A stretch of 59,672 nt of DNA from Eubacterium sp. AF22-9. GTDB taxonomy: Bacteria > Bacillota > Clostridia > Lachnospirales > Lachnospiraceae. The notes under the pieces are model-generated. The model searched no databases, was not told the origin of the DNA, and was given only the letters and a program-made list of their open reading frames with translations. Positions 16,722-24,921 of this stretch are shown in pieces (position 1 is the stretch's first letter; the number at the start of each line of letters is the position of its first letter). The position numbers and the translations under genes were made by a program. The stretch spans positions 1 through 59,672 of the forward strand of contig QRVH01000015.1 of NCBI GenBank assembly GCA_003458705.1, in the 5' to 3' direction.

Positions 16722-18091
16722 TTATTCTACCTGTAACATAATACTTAGAACCACTTCCTGATTCTCCTGCTCTAAAGATATATCTCCCATATACATCCTT
16801 GCAACCCTCCGGATATTATGCAGTCCAATTCCATGCTCCTTCCCGGATTTCGTTGCTTCCGGCAGGTCACTGTCCTTATAATTTAACACTCCCTCATATC
16901 TGTTCTTTATGGTTATCATAAAAATACTGTTTTTCCGAAAAGAAGAGAGACTGATATAAGGATTTTCTCCACTTACATTTTCCATACAGTTATCCAGTGC
17001 ATTGTTTAAGATCACGCTTAAATCAAATGCATTTAATTTCGTATCCCCCGGATAATGAAAATCTGATATAAAACGAATCTGCTTTTCCTTTGCTTCTCTT
17101 AACTTTTCCATCAGAATCACATCAATGACAGGACTCCCCGTTTTTATCTCGGGAGATATTTCATTCCACTCCTTTTTCAAATGCTCCATATATTCTGCTG
17201 CATCATCCATATGATTCTCTGCCACAAGATGTTCCAGCATCTGTATATGATTCCCCATGTCATGACGCAGGCTGCGGATATCCTGATACAGCTTTTCCAC
17301 TTCCCCGATATGCTTTTTCATGTCACTGACCTGATTTAATATCAGCTCCTGCCCTGTCTGTTCTTCCTGTGCCACCTTCCAGTTTTGAAACATCGTAGTC
17401 ATAACAAGAATTGCTATGATAGAGATAAAATAATGCACGAAGCTTAAAGCTCCATAAAATCCATAGGTATCTGTCAGGCTCTTTCCTGTATCTTTTTCAT
17501 AAATATTCAGATAATATTGTAGAATGCCATACCCTGTAACTCCCACAAGAGAAGGTATGATAAGCATTACCAGCTCTTTAACGCTCATTTCATCATTTTT
17601 GTATACATATGCTTTATTGATCAGACCGATTGCGACTGCAAGGAAAACGATACAAAGCACAATATCCAGAATTCTCGTTCCAGCATAAAGTACATATTGC
17701 AGCCATTGTCTTCCTGCAATCGTATTCCCAAAAACCAGAGCTTTTGTGATAAAATCATCCATTCTGCCTGCCATTGCAACCGCAAGCCAACGGATAGAAA
17801 AAAATGTCACTGCAAGAAATATTTTCTGATAAATGTTTCTTCTGTCCTGTACATACATCACAAGAAATGCAGCCACAACTCCCAGCATATATGCAGAAAA
17901 TTGCCAATCTGCTGCGGTATCAGATACAGCACAGACATAATTCCAATATAAACAATACTGACCAGAGAAGCTTCGCTTTTCTTTTTCATATATGGATATA
18001 CAAAAACTCCAAAACAGATTCCTGTAATAATCAAAATTGCAATAACAGAAAACTTCGATGTGATCATCCAACATTTTTCCACTAAACTCAT
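16722..18091 (-). CDS. GHKL sensor histidine kinase (AgrC/LytS-like; frameshifted near 17890)
   Basis: The N-terminal membrane part in the correct frame starts MSLVEKCWMITSKFSVIAIL at 18091, which overlaps the regulator stop by four bases (ATGA). That frame ends within QIGNFLHICWE, while the rest continues in another frame as FSAYMLGVVAAFL. One missing T in the TTTT near 17895 would join them. About six membrane helices are followed by a cytosolic linker, an H-box-like LRHDMGNHIQMLEHL (phosphoacceptor His, LytS/AgrC type), an N-box VILNNALDNCMEN and a G-box GIGLHNIRRV. It senses an unknown external or membrane signal and phosphorylates the adjacent LytTR regulator. No agrB or agrD peptide gene is present. 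Confidence 0.85.
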
Positions 18092-18800
18092 CTGACTTCA
18101 TTTCCTTTCCTCTGGTTATACTTCAGATATTGCTTCACAAACTCCGGATAATTCTTTTTTGCAATCAATGCAGTTCCATTTTTCATAGTTACACAAGTTG
18201 CATCATATTTTTCTACATATTTAAAATGTACAAGATAGGCTCTGTGTGTTCGGAAAAAATCTGTTCCTGCCATATCACTTAATTCCTGTAATTTACCATA
18301 GTATTCAATATCCGTACTTCGTGTATGGATAATAACTTTCCTGTTATACACCTCGGCATACACAATATCACGCAGAAAAATTTTTATATGACTTCCGGCT
18401 GTCTGAACCATGATATATTTTTCGTCTTTTTCAAGTCTGGAACTCCTTTTTATGTTATGAACTGCCTTTGTCACAACCTCTTTAAATTTCTCATCGGAAA
18501 ATGGCTTAACCAGATAATGAAATGCTCCGACATCAAATGCCTGAAAAACATACGCCTCTGCTGCTGTCACAAAAATGAGTATCATATCCTCATTGTCCTG
18601 ACGAAGCACCTTTGCCGTTTCCATCCCATCCATTCCCGGCATCTGAATATCCAGAAAAAGAATATCCGGCTTACTGCCACTTGCGATCAGTTCATCACCA
18701 GATAAATATTTATCTATAACCGCATCTGGCAATAACTTTTTTATCTTTTCTCCAGTATCTGAACCATAGATACTTCATCATCACAGATAGCTATTTGCAT
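18088..18800 (-). CDS. LytTR-family response regulator (frameshifted near 18750)
   Basis: The receiver begins MQIAICDDEVSMVQILEK at an ATG at 18800 with GGAAG upstream. The frame then stops (AAAAGATAAAAAAG, one A short), and the remainder continues as LLPDAVIDKYLSG... in the next frame. Receiver residues are present: the DD pair, phospho-acceptor ILFLDIQMPGMDG, and a K in YLVKPF. The C-terminal LytTR DNA-binding domain includes IVYAEVYNRKVIIHT and FFRTHRAYLVHFKYV. Restored length is about 237 residues. It is co-transcribed with the overlapping kinase. Identical TTCACAACA repeats upstream of this gene and of the FlxA-like operon indicate autoregulation and a direct target. Confidence 0.87.
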
Positions 18801-18834
18801 ATTGTCACTTCCTTGCTTACATATATTTATAGCT

Positions 18835-18901
18835 ATTATATCGGATAAGTTCTTGCAATATCTATCTGGAATGTTGTGAAATGACCTTTTTTTGTTGTGA
18901 A
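18835..18901 (-). promoter_or_regulatory. Autoregulated promoter of the LytTR system
   Basis: TTCACAACA-N12-TTCACAACA (plus-strand TGTTGTGAA at 18872-18880 and 18893-18901) is followed 31 bases later by a consensus TATAAT (-10 at 18835-18840). No good -35 is present at the right distance, which is typical of an activator-dependent promoter. Confidence 0.78.
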
Positions 18902-18902
18902 A

Positions 18903-18947
18903 AGGGGCTGTCGCTTTAACGATTGAAAATCGTTGAGGCGACAGCCC
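18903..18947 (-). terminator. Long terminator-like hairpin
   Basis: Arms of 21 bases (GGGGCTGTCGC...AACGATT and complement) have a three-base loop, followed on the minus strand by TTTTC. It directly follows the broken end of the aldo/keto reductase remnant and lies next to the LytTR operator. It may be the original terminator or a dispersed palindrome that landed there. Confidence 0.7.
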
Positions 18948-18949
18948 CT

Positions 18950-19324
18950 CCAATTACTTTTAACTTTCCAGCTTCGTATTCATCTTCCAAAGCTTTCCAT
19001 GCCACTCTGTTTCCTTCCACATAGCGGTTTTCTGACTGATTTACCTCAACCCATGGCTGTGGCGAATGAATGATCATCATGACCAGATAATCCAGACCCA
19101 TTTTTCCCAAAGTCTCATCAATACTCTTGGCTGCCGACTCATTGGTCTTATGCTCCGCAGCGACCTTCGATACGACAAAAAGCTGCTCTCTCGGCACACC
19201 ACAGGTTCTGACACCTTCACCGACACCGCGCTCATTACCGTAAGCCTGCGCTGTATCAATATGACGGTAGCCCGTTGCAACAGCAGCCCTTGTTCAATGT
19301 ATAATTTTTGCTCAAAACACTCAT
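18950..19324 (-). pseudogene. Aldo/keto reductase remnant
   Basis: The N-terminus MSVLSKNYTLN at 19324 is joined directly, with a frame change, to AAVATGYRHIDTAQAYGNERG. The roughly 30 residues normally between them, including the GFGTW region, are missing. The frame then gives the catalytic-region block (YRHIDTAQAYGNE, with Asp and Tyr) and VPREQLFVVSKVAAEHKTNESAAKSIDETLGKMGLDYLVMMIIHSPQPW. It ends at about residue 150 in KLKVIGG, where the long hairpin begins. At least half of the barrel, including the NADPH-binding C-terminal part, is lost. Together with the neighbouring cupin it recalls AKR/cupin pairs controlled by MerR (AdhR-like) regulators. Confidence 0.8.
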
Positions 19325-19407
19325 CAGTTCTTACCTAAACCTTTCAATTAATCTTCTTTCCATACTTCCTTAGCCATTGTAATCCTCCATTCCTGCCATA
19401 TAAGACA

Positions 19408-19842
19408 TTATCCTAATCTGTTATATTCTTCATCAGTTACAGGCTCACACCATTCATTACTTGTATTCTCGCCCGGAATCTCTGCAGCAATATGTGAAAA
19501 CCAGCTGTCCTTCTTAGCTCCATGCCAGTGCTTAACTTCTGGTGGAATTGCGATTACAGTTCCCGGCACAAGGCTTACAGGCTCCTTGCCCTCTTCCTGA
19601 TACCAGCCCTCTCCAGCTGTACATATAAGCATCTGTCCGCCGCCCTTTGTAGCATGATGAATATGCCAGTTGTTGCGACATCCCGGTTCAAAAGTCACAT
19701 TTGCAAGAAAAAGTCCACACTTAGGATCTGTCAGCGGATTCAGGAAAGAATCACCAATAAAATACTTTGCATATGCAGTATTTGCCTGACCTGTTCCGAA
19801 AACATTCTGCTTTTCAAAATCATCCTTATCCATAAATTTCAT
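19408..19842 (-). CDS. Cupin-domain protein
   Basis: Start ATG at 19842 (MKFMDKDDFEKQNVF) preceded by AGAGGTG; 144 residues. It is a single cupin barrel: motif 1 is GCRNNWHIHHATKGGGQMLICTAGEGWYQEEG (metal His-x-His and Glu), motif 2 is PGTVIAIPPEVKHWHGAKKDSWFSHI. This is the small cupin often found with carboxymuconolactone decarboxylase-like and aldo/keto reductase genes; the enzymatic role is not established. The promoter at 19891-19921 has the 19-bp spacer and palindrome of a MerR-controlled promoter. The gene downstream is an aldo/keto reductase remnant, so this pair was probably one induced stress operon. Confidence 0.85.
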   Translation of the reverse strand: MKFMDKDDFEKQNVFGTGQANTAYAKYFIGDSFLNPLTDPKCGLFLANVTFEPGCRNNWHIHHATKGGGQMLICTAGEGWYQEEGKEPVSLVPGTVIAIPPEVKHWHGAKKDSWFSHIAAEIPGENTSNEWCEPVTDEEYNRLG

Positions 19843-19890
19843 GATAATAACACCTCTTCTTTCATAAAATGTAAATTCATCGTTACCGAT

Positions 19891-19921
19891 ATAGTACAAC
19901 TTGAAGTTAACTTTAGGTCAA
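19891..19921 (-). promoter_or_regulatory. MerR-type promoter of the cupin gene
   Basis: On the minus strand, TTGACC (-35) and TACTAT (-10) are separated by 19 bases and overlap the palindrome ACCTAAAGTTAACTTCAAGT. The long spacer with a dyad in it is the hallmark of MerR-activated promoters. The first 14 bases match the operator at 27112-27142. Confidence 0.75.
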
Positions 19922-20049
19922 TTGTTTTTGAGAAATTTATGAAAATTCTTTTTCAAATGTCTTGGCTGGACATGAACACGTCTATTTACTGGTCTCCTAT
20001 CACTTCAGCGTCCATTCCGCCACGCTCCCGCTCCCCACCACGCAAAAAA

Positions 20050-20072
20050 GGCGGATTGCAAAGCAATCCGCC
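20050..20072 (-). terminator. Terminator after the NSS transporter
   Basis: A perfect 10-bp stem GGCGGATTGC/GCAATCCGCC with a 3-base loop is followed by TTTTTTGCG on the minus strand, 29 bases past the transporter stop. The rest of 19922-20100 shows no gene. Confidence 0.85.
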
Positions 20073-20100
20073 AATTCTAATCCGCCAGTCCAATCCTCCA

Positions 20101-21447
20101 TCAGCCAATTCCACCAAGTAAAGCACCTGCGATAAGTGCAACAAGTGAAAGTGGAACAAGAACATATTTGCCAAGTGGTACAAACCACTTTCCAACAGGC
20201 TTATCTGCACCTGCATTAACAGCATCAACAGCAAACTTCTTTCCTGCAACCCAGAAGAACATAATTGCTGCGAGCATTGCGCCAAGTGGGCAGATATAGA
20301 TAGATACTGCGTCCATCCAGCCTGATACAATACCCTGTATTACAAGTGACACAACACAGCCAGCCACTGCGATAATTCCAACAGATGCAACACGGTTAAG
20401 CTTAAGCTTCTCCTGAATAGTTGCAACCGGAGCTTCATACAGATTAACAAGTGAGCTCATGCCAGCAAACAGAACACATACATAGAATACAATTCCTACA
20501 ATCTTGCCACCCGGCATACCATTAAATACATTTACAAGATAGATAAACATAAGTCCGGGACCACCTGAAGATAACTCGGCACCGCCTGCTGCCATACCTG
20601 GAATAATAACAAATGCAGCTAATAAAGCAGCAATAGTATCAAATACTGCAACATTTCTTGCAGAAGAAACAACATTTTCCTTATCACTAAGATATGAACC
20701 ATAGATAACAGTTCCGTTACCTGCGATAGACAGTGAGAAGAACGCCTGACCAAATGCATATATCCAGAGCTTTATATCAAAAAGTCCCTTAGGGTTAAGT
20801 GTAAAAATGTATTTATAACCTGCACTTGAACCAGGAAGTGTGAAAATGTATATTCCAAGACCTACAAACATGATGAAAAGCAAAGGCATCATGACCTTGT
20901 TTGCTTTCTCAATTCCGCCTGCAATACCAAGTGCCATAATAACAGCAGTTACAACCATTGCGATTATAAGCCACATATTATTGCCAAATGTGCTTGCTGT
21001 ACTTCCAAACATACCACCAATAGCTGACATATCATTGCCCATTGCTGAAAGCTTTCCAGAAAATGCAAGATAAGTATATTTGAATATCCAGCCAACAACT
21101 ACAGTGTATCCCATTGCAAGAGCCAGTGAGCCAAGCACAGGAATAAAACCAATTGCCTCACCTGCTTTTCTCTTTCCTGTACGCATCTGCATACAGTCGC
21201 CAAATGCTTTAATAGGTCCGCCCTTAGTCGCACGGCCAAGTGCCATCTCCTCAATAACACCTGTTGAACCTATCAATATTACAAATAATACATAAGGTAT
21301 TAAAAATGTCATACCACCCCATGCAGATACCATATATGGAAAACGCCATATATTTCCCATTCCTACTGCCGAACCGATACAGGCAAGAATAAAACCTGTA
21401 CGGCTCTTAAAGCCATCTCTTTCCAATTCAATTCCGTTATTTCCCAT
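20101..21447 (-). CDS. Sodium-dependent transporter, NSS/SNF family
   Basis: Start placed at 21447 (MGNNGIELERDGFKSRTGF), with AAGGA nine bases upstream; 448 residues. The NSS signature is near the start: TGFILACIGSAVGMGNIWRFPYMVSAWGG, the unwound TM1 that binds Na+ and substrate. Eleven or so membrane helices follow, with AFGQAFFSLSIAGNGTVIYGSYL in TM6. It is a secondary transporter for an amino acid or related amine; bacterial relatives move Trp, Tyr, Leu or Met, and the substrate here cannot be read from sequence. Upstream lies a short hairpin-terminated leader and the first type I toxin-antitoxin cassette. The nearby hydroxyacid dehydrogenase and aminotransferase suggest amino acid use. 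Confidence 0.93.
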   Translation of the reverse strand: MGNNGIELERDGFKSRTGFILACIGSAVGMGNIWRFPYMVSAWGGMTFLIPYVLFVILIGSTGVIEEMALGRATKGGPIKAFGDCMQMRTGKRKAGEAIGFIPVLGSLALAMGYTVVVGWIFKYTYLAFSGKLSAMGNDMSAIGGMFGSTASTFGNNMWLIIAMVVTAVIMALGIAGGIEKANKVMMPLLFIMFVGLGIYIFTLPGSSAGYKYIFTLNPKGLFDIKLWIYAFGQAFFSLSIAGNGTVIYGSYLSDKENVVSSARNVAVFDTIAALLAAFVIIPGMAAGGAELSSGGPGLMFIYLVNVFNGMPGGKIVGIVFYVCVLFAGMSSLVNLYEAPVATIQEKLKLNRVASVGIIAVAGCVVSLVIQGIVSGWMDAVSIYICPLGAMLAAIMFFWVAGKKFAVDAVNAGADKPVGKWFVPLGKYVLVPLSLVALIAGALLGGIG

Positions 21448-21531
21448 AGCTTTAGTTCCTTTCTTCCTCATATTGCTAATAGCACATCACTTGTCTGTAC
21501 CAAAGTTTCTTCATGAACGCTCATACGCAAA

Positions 21532-21618
21532 AAAGGCAAAGGCGCCAGAAACCCTCCCGGGTCATGGCGCCTTTGCCTTTGATGTCTGTATAATATACCA
21601 TTGTGTTATTCCTGTAAA
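21532..21618 (-). promoter_or_regulatory. Promoter immediately followed by a terminator hairpin (copy 1)
   Basis: On the minus strand, TTTACA (21613-21618), 17 bases, then TATTAT (21590-21595). A predicted start near 21583 falls at the foot of a perfect 15-bp stem, AAAGGCAAAGGCGCC with its complement (21532-21546 / 21566-21580), followed by TTTTTTGCG. A transcript would be about 55 nt unless it reads through into the NSS transporter gene. The same arrangement recurs at 26152-26228. It may be an attenuated leader or a third small RNA of the cassette. Confidence 0.65.
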
Positions 21619-21680
21619 ATACATGTTGGTTATAAAACCATAACCAGAAGCAATGATTATTCATTATATCATTTATATAC

Positions 21681-21709
21681 TTGTTTAATATATATCATTG
21701 TGATATGAT
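21681..21709 (+). promoter_or_regulatory. Toxin promoter, cassette 1
   Basis: TTGTTT (-35), 17 bases, TATGAT (-10). The predicted mRNA starts near 21716 and at once contains CCCCTCCT (21721-21728), complementary to the AGGAGG at 21744-21749. Confidence 0.8.
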
Positions 21710-21757
21710 TTTCAGTGCTACCCCTCCTATACCTGGTAGAGAGAGGAGGTGCATTAT

Positions 21758-21850
21758 ATGGACATGTTTATGTCTTTAATTGTCACTATTATGGCTGAGA
21801 TAGTTTCATACTATATCTGCAAATGGCTGGATAGTGATAATCACAGGTAG
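21758..21850 (+). CDS. Fst-like type I toxin peptide, cassette 1
   Basis: 30 residues from ATG at 21758: MDMFMSLIVTIMAEIVSYYI, then CKWLDSDNHR. It has one membrane helix (about residues 4-21) and a charged, polar tail, the form of Fst/par toxins, although the Pro common in Fst is absent. The AGGAGG eight bases upstream can pair with CCTCCT at the mRNA 5' end, so translation should be off in the full-length transcript. A bidirectional terminator follows (21890-21922), and a convergent antisense RNA is predicted. The related peptide at 26368-26460 shares SYYICKWLD, the same length and the same spacing. If active it would damage the cell membrane when unmatched by its RNA. Confidence 0.75.
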   Translation: MDMFMSLIVTIMAEIVSYYICKWLDSDNHR

Positions 21851-21887
21851 CCAGCCTGGGGCTTAAGCCACCCTTCCACAACGGAAT

Positions 21888-21952
21888 AGAAAACCCCACG
21901 AGAAAGCAGCTCGTGGGGTTTTCGTTCATTATATGAACATGTTTGTCTTTAC
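21888..21952 (-). ncRNA. Predicted antitoxin RNA, cassette 1
   Basis: A minus-strand promoter TTGTAA-N17-TATAAT (21982-21987 and 21959-21964) predicts a start near 21952 and an RNA of about 65 nt ending in the shared terminator. Its 5' part covers 21927-21951, a direct repeat of the toxin's start region (21752-21778; one mismatch and a two-base gap). It is therefore complementary both to the toxin mRNA start codon region and, at the terminator, to the mRNA 3' end. This is the layout of RNA II in the par system of plasmid pAD1. Confidence 0.7.
21890..21922. terminator. Shared bidirectional terminator, cassette 1
   Basis: AAAACCCCACGAG and CTCGTGGGGTTTT form a perfect 13-bp stem with a 7-base loop. 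A-run and T-run make it work in both directions for the convergent toxin mRNA and antisense RNA. Confidence 0.88.
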
Positions 21953-22057
21953 AATGGAATTATATCACACCCCATTGTATATTACAAGTATATTCTCTTT
22001 TTATTTAATTATGCCATTTAAACAGTCTGATTCATGTGTAATTCTTTAGAATATCTC

Positions 22058-22972
22058 CTACATAATCCTCATCTGTGCCAGATACATCACAACCGGCATC
22101 GTAATAATTGAAAACAGCGTTGACAGGCAGACCATACATACCGCCCGCTCATAATCCTGCCCGAATTTCTGTGCAAATATTGCCGTACTCGTTCCAACCG
22201 GTGTTGCCGCAGCAATCAGTGTAATCATTCCAATCTGACCGTGTCCCGCCGGTATAATACAAAGCACAAGCAGTGTAAGCAGCGGAATTATTATAAGCCT
22301 GACAAACGATGCCAGATACAGGGACGGATTAAGCAGTAAGTCACGGATCCTGACACATGACAGATAATATCCCAGTACTATCATGGCTGCAGGTGTATTA
22401 AGTGCCGCAACTCCAGCCATCGTGCTGTTTATTACACCTGGCAGTTTAATTCCCGTAACAAAAAGAAACAGTCCAATAACAAGTGATATTGTCACAGGAT
22501 TGACGAATACCTTTTTTATATTTATCATATCCTTGCGGCGGGTTATTATCACAATACCGTATGTCCACTGCAACAGATTAAGAATACTTGCAAATGACGC
22601 AACATAGAATGCCGCTTCATTTCCAAATACCGCAGTTACAAGTGGAATACCGATAAATCCTGCGTTACAGAAAGCCGTTCCAAAGTTGTCTATCGGCTTT
22701 CGCATGCCGTATATTATATATGATACAGCTATCGCCACTGCAAATGCAGCTACAGCCAGTACCGCCGACATAAGAAGTCCATACAGCTTCTCCATCGTGA
22801 AATCTGTTATATAGCTTCTTATAATTACACACGGAATAACCGCATACAGCAGAATATTGGCCATATCCTTACTGCCATGTTCTGTAAGCAGACCTGTTTT
22901 AGACAGAATCAGTCCCAGAATCATAAGAATAAACATTATAAATGTCTGCGTTAATAATATTTGTGTTATCAT
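22058..22972 (-). CDS. AEC-family (auxin efflux carrier-like) transporter
   Basis: 304 residues with about ten membrane helices in two halves. Typical AEC features are IMLILGLILSKTGLLTE at the start, a conserved Asn-Ala-Gly-Phe-Ile-Gly-Ile-Pro stretch in the middle (FCNAGFIGIPLVTAVFG), and AAATPVGTSTAIFAQKFG near the end. Bacterial AEC proteins export or exchange small carboxylates such as malate and lactate; the substrate here is unknown. It is divergent from the LysR gene at 23049, the common arrangement in which the regulator controls the transporter. A 2-hydroxyacid dehydrogenase follows the LysR, so a hydroxy acid is a plausible substrate (inference). Confidence 0.9.
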   Translation of the reverse strand: MITQILLTQTFIMFILMILGLILSKTGLLTEHGSKDMANILLYAVIPCVIIRSYITDFTMEKLYGLLMSAVLAVAAFAVAIAVSYIIYGMRKPIDNFGTAFCNAGFIGIPLVTAVFGNEAAFYVASFASILNLLQWTYGIVIITRRKDMINIKKVFVNPVTISLVIGLFLFVTGIKLPGVINSTMAGVAALNTPAAMIVLGYYLSCVRIRDLLLNPSLYLASFVRLIIIPLLTLLVLCIIPAGHGQIGMITLIAAATPVGTSTAIFAQKFGQDYERAVCMVCLSTLFSIITMPVVMYLAQMRIM

Positions 22973-23048
22973 AATCGTAAATATCCTGATTTCTATATTG
23001 TGTTAATTGTAATTTTTATAAAATACTACATACAAGAGAGGTGCGAAC

Positions 23049-23905
23049 ATGGAATTATATCAGCTCAGGCAGTTTCAGGCTGCCGCCAGACACAAGAATA
23101 TGACCCGTGCTGCCAGTGAACTGTGCATAGCACAGCCGGCATTAAGCAAGACAATCCATAAGCTTGAAGAAGAATTTGGCGCACAGCTTTTTATCCGTAA
23201 TAAAAAAGGGCTCGAATGTACCGTCAGGGAGAAATTCTGCTTGAATATGCAGACAGAATACTGGCTCTTTCAGAAGATGCTGTGCGTGCTGTCAGTGAAA
23301 GTCTTGGCGATGCAGGCGAAATAAGGCTCTGTCTCCGCTCAAGTGCAGTTCTTGTCAGCAATGTACTTAAAGATTTTATCCATGAGCACCCTCATGTCAG
23401 CTTTTCAATATCTTCTGAACCAAAAGGGTGTGACCTGCTGATTGACTCTGTCTCATCAGCTTATGATATTCCAGACAATGCACACCTTCTTATGACAGAA
23501 GAAATCTGCCTTGCCGTTTCATCATCACATCCACTTGCCCATACCGGACACATATCAGTAGAACAGATGATGGACGAGAAATTCATTGACCTTGCAGATA
23601 CTCCATCTTATGCCGGAGTGTTCAATTCAATATTCAGTAAATGTAAGAAAATTCCTCAGATAGCCTACTCATGCAATGATTACATATTACAGGGCAAACT
23701 CATAAGTCTCGGTCTTGGAGTATCATTTGTTGCCTCTGTAACATGGACAAGCAGCAGCCTTCCTGAAAACATAAGCCTGCTGCATATAGATGACTGTCCA
23801 CATTTCAGAAGCATTTATTATCAGCCGCTTGGCTCATTCTGCTCAGAAAATCAGCGAATCTTCGAACACCAGCTTGAAGAATATTTCAAAAATTTGAATA
23901 ATTAA
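23049..23905 (+). CDS. LysR-family regulator (frameshifted near 23220)
   Basis: The N-terminal HTH is in the first frame: MELYQLRQFQAAARHKNMTRAASELCIAQPALSKTIHKLEEEFGAQLFIRNKKGLECT. The effector domain continues in the next frame as QGEILLEYADRILALSEDAV... to 23905. The join is at TGTACCGTCAGG, where one extra C would restore a protein of about 285 residues; a slip in a CC run is the simplest cause. The substrate-binding domain includes LRSSAVLVSNVLKDFIHEHPHVSF and EEICLAVSSSHPLAH. It is transcribed divergently from the AEC transporter, which it probably regulates. The start is fixed by GAGAGGTG upstream of 23049. Confidence 0.88.
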
Positions 23906-23919
23906 TGTACCTGTATATT

Positions 23920-24906
23920 TTAATGCACCTCTAATGGTGTGTCTTCACCGGCTGCAAACTGCACAACACTCTTAACTGAAGACTCAACCATGTCAGACAC
24001 AGCCTGATCTGTGAAAAATGCAACATGAGGTGTGACAATAGTATTCTGGAAAGACTTAAGTATGATGTAATCGTGATTAACAACAAGGTCATCATACTTA
24101 CGGTCTGTACGGATAAATTCATCCTCACCCTCACAGCAGTCAGTTCCAACTGAACCAATCTTTCCACTCTCAACAGCCTCAATCAGATCCTTTGTATCAA
24201 CAAGCGCTCCCCTTGCAGCATTTATAAGGATAACGCCATCCTTCATCTTTGCAATTGAATCTTTATTAATCATATGATATGTCTCATCACTTAAGAAAGT
24301 ATGAAGCGAGATAATATCTGCTCTGGCATACAATTCATCAAGAGTTACATACTCAACATTTTCAAGGTCTTTTGCAGGGTATGGGTCATACGCAATAATC
24401 TTACAGCCAAATCCTGAAAGATTCTTAATCACTGCCTTTCCAATTCTTCCTGTTCCGATAATACCTACTGTCATATTCTGCATTTCACGTCCACATATAG
24501 GACCAAGTGAATAATCTGCTGTGTGTGAACGCATCATTACATACAAAGCCTTGCGGATACACATAAGCATAAGCATTACTGTATAATTGGCAACTGAATA
24601 TGGCGAATATCCGCTGTGTGCAACACGGATTCCAAGGCGCTTTGCTGCCTCAAGGTCAACACTGTTATATCCGATTGTCCTGAAACCGATGTACTTTACA
24701 CCCTCTGCTGCAAGCTTTTCAAGAACAGGTGCTGACAAGTCACACATGCCATCGCACACCGACATAGCCTCACAGCCTTTGACACTTTCTATATCATCTG
24801 CTGTAAATCCGCTCCTATTAATCTGTAATTCCACCTTGTATACATTTGCAAATGTATCAAAATACTGTTTTTCATCTTGACGAACGCTGAATGCTGCTAT
24901 CTTCAT
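23920..24906 (-). CDS. D-2-hydroxyacid dehydrogenase (D-lactate dehydrogenase-like)
   Basis: 328 residues. NAD site: TVGIIGTGRIGKAVIKNLSGFGCKIIAYDPYP near residue 145. The catalytic Arg lies in LINAARGALVDTKDL, the Glu in the following segment, and the His in VTPHVAFFTDQAV near residue 295. It is of D-LDH/VanH/HicDH type and interconverts a 2-oxo acid and its D-2-hydroxy acid with NADH. It lies 15 bases after the aminotransferase gene on the same strand. The pair could convert an amino acid to its 2-oxo acid and then to a hydroxy acid, regenerating NAD+. With the nearby AEC exporter and NSS importer, this suggests an amino-acid-to-hydroxy-acid route (inference). Confidence 0.9.
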   Translation of the reverse strand: MKIAAFSVRQDEKQYFDTFANVYKVELQINRSGFTADDIESVKGCEAMSVCDGMCDLSAPVLEKLAAEGVKYIGFRTIGYNSVDLEAAKRLGIRVAHSGYSPYSVANYTVMLMLMCIRKALYVMMRSHTADYSLGPICGREMQNMTVGIIGTGRIGKAVIKNLSGFGCKIIAYDPYPAKDLENVEYVTLDELYARADIISLHTFLSDETYHMINKDSIAKMKDGVILINAARGALVDTKDLIEAVESGKIGSVGTDCCEGEDEFIRTDRKYDDLVVNHDYIILKSFQNTIVTPHVAFFTDQAVSDMVESSVKSVVQFAAGEDTPLEVH

Positions 24907-24921
24907 AACTTTTCACTCCTC

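Noticed and set aside
21472..22057. T-box or other riboswitch upstream of the NSS transporter
   Set aside because: The distance from the predicted start to the terminator is too short for any known riboswitch aptamer; no T-box AGGGTGGNACCGCG element is seen.
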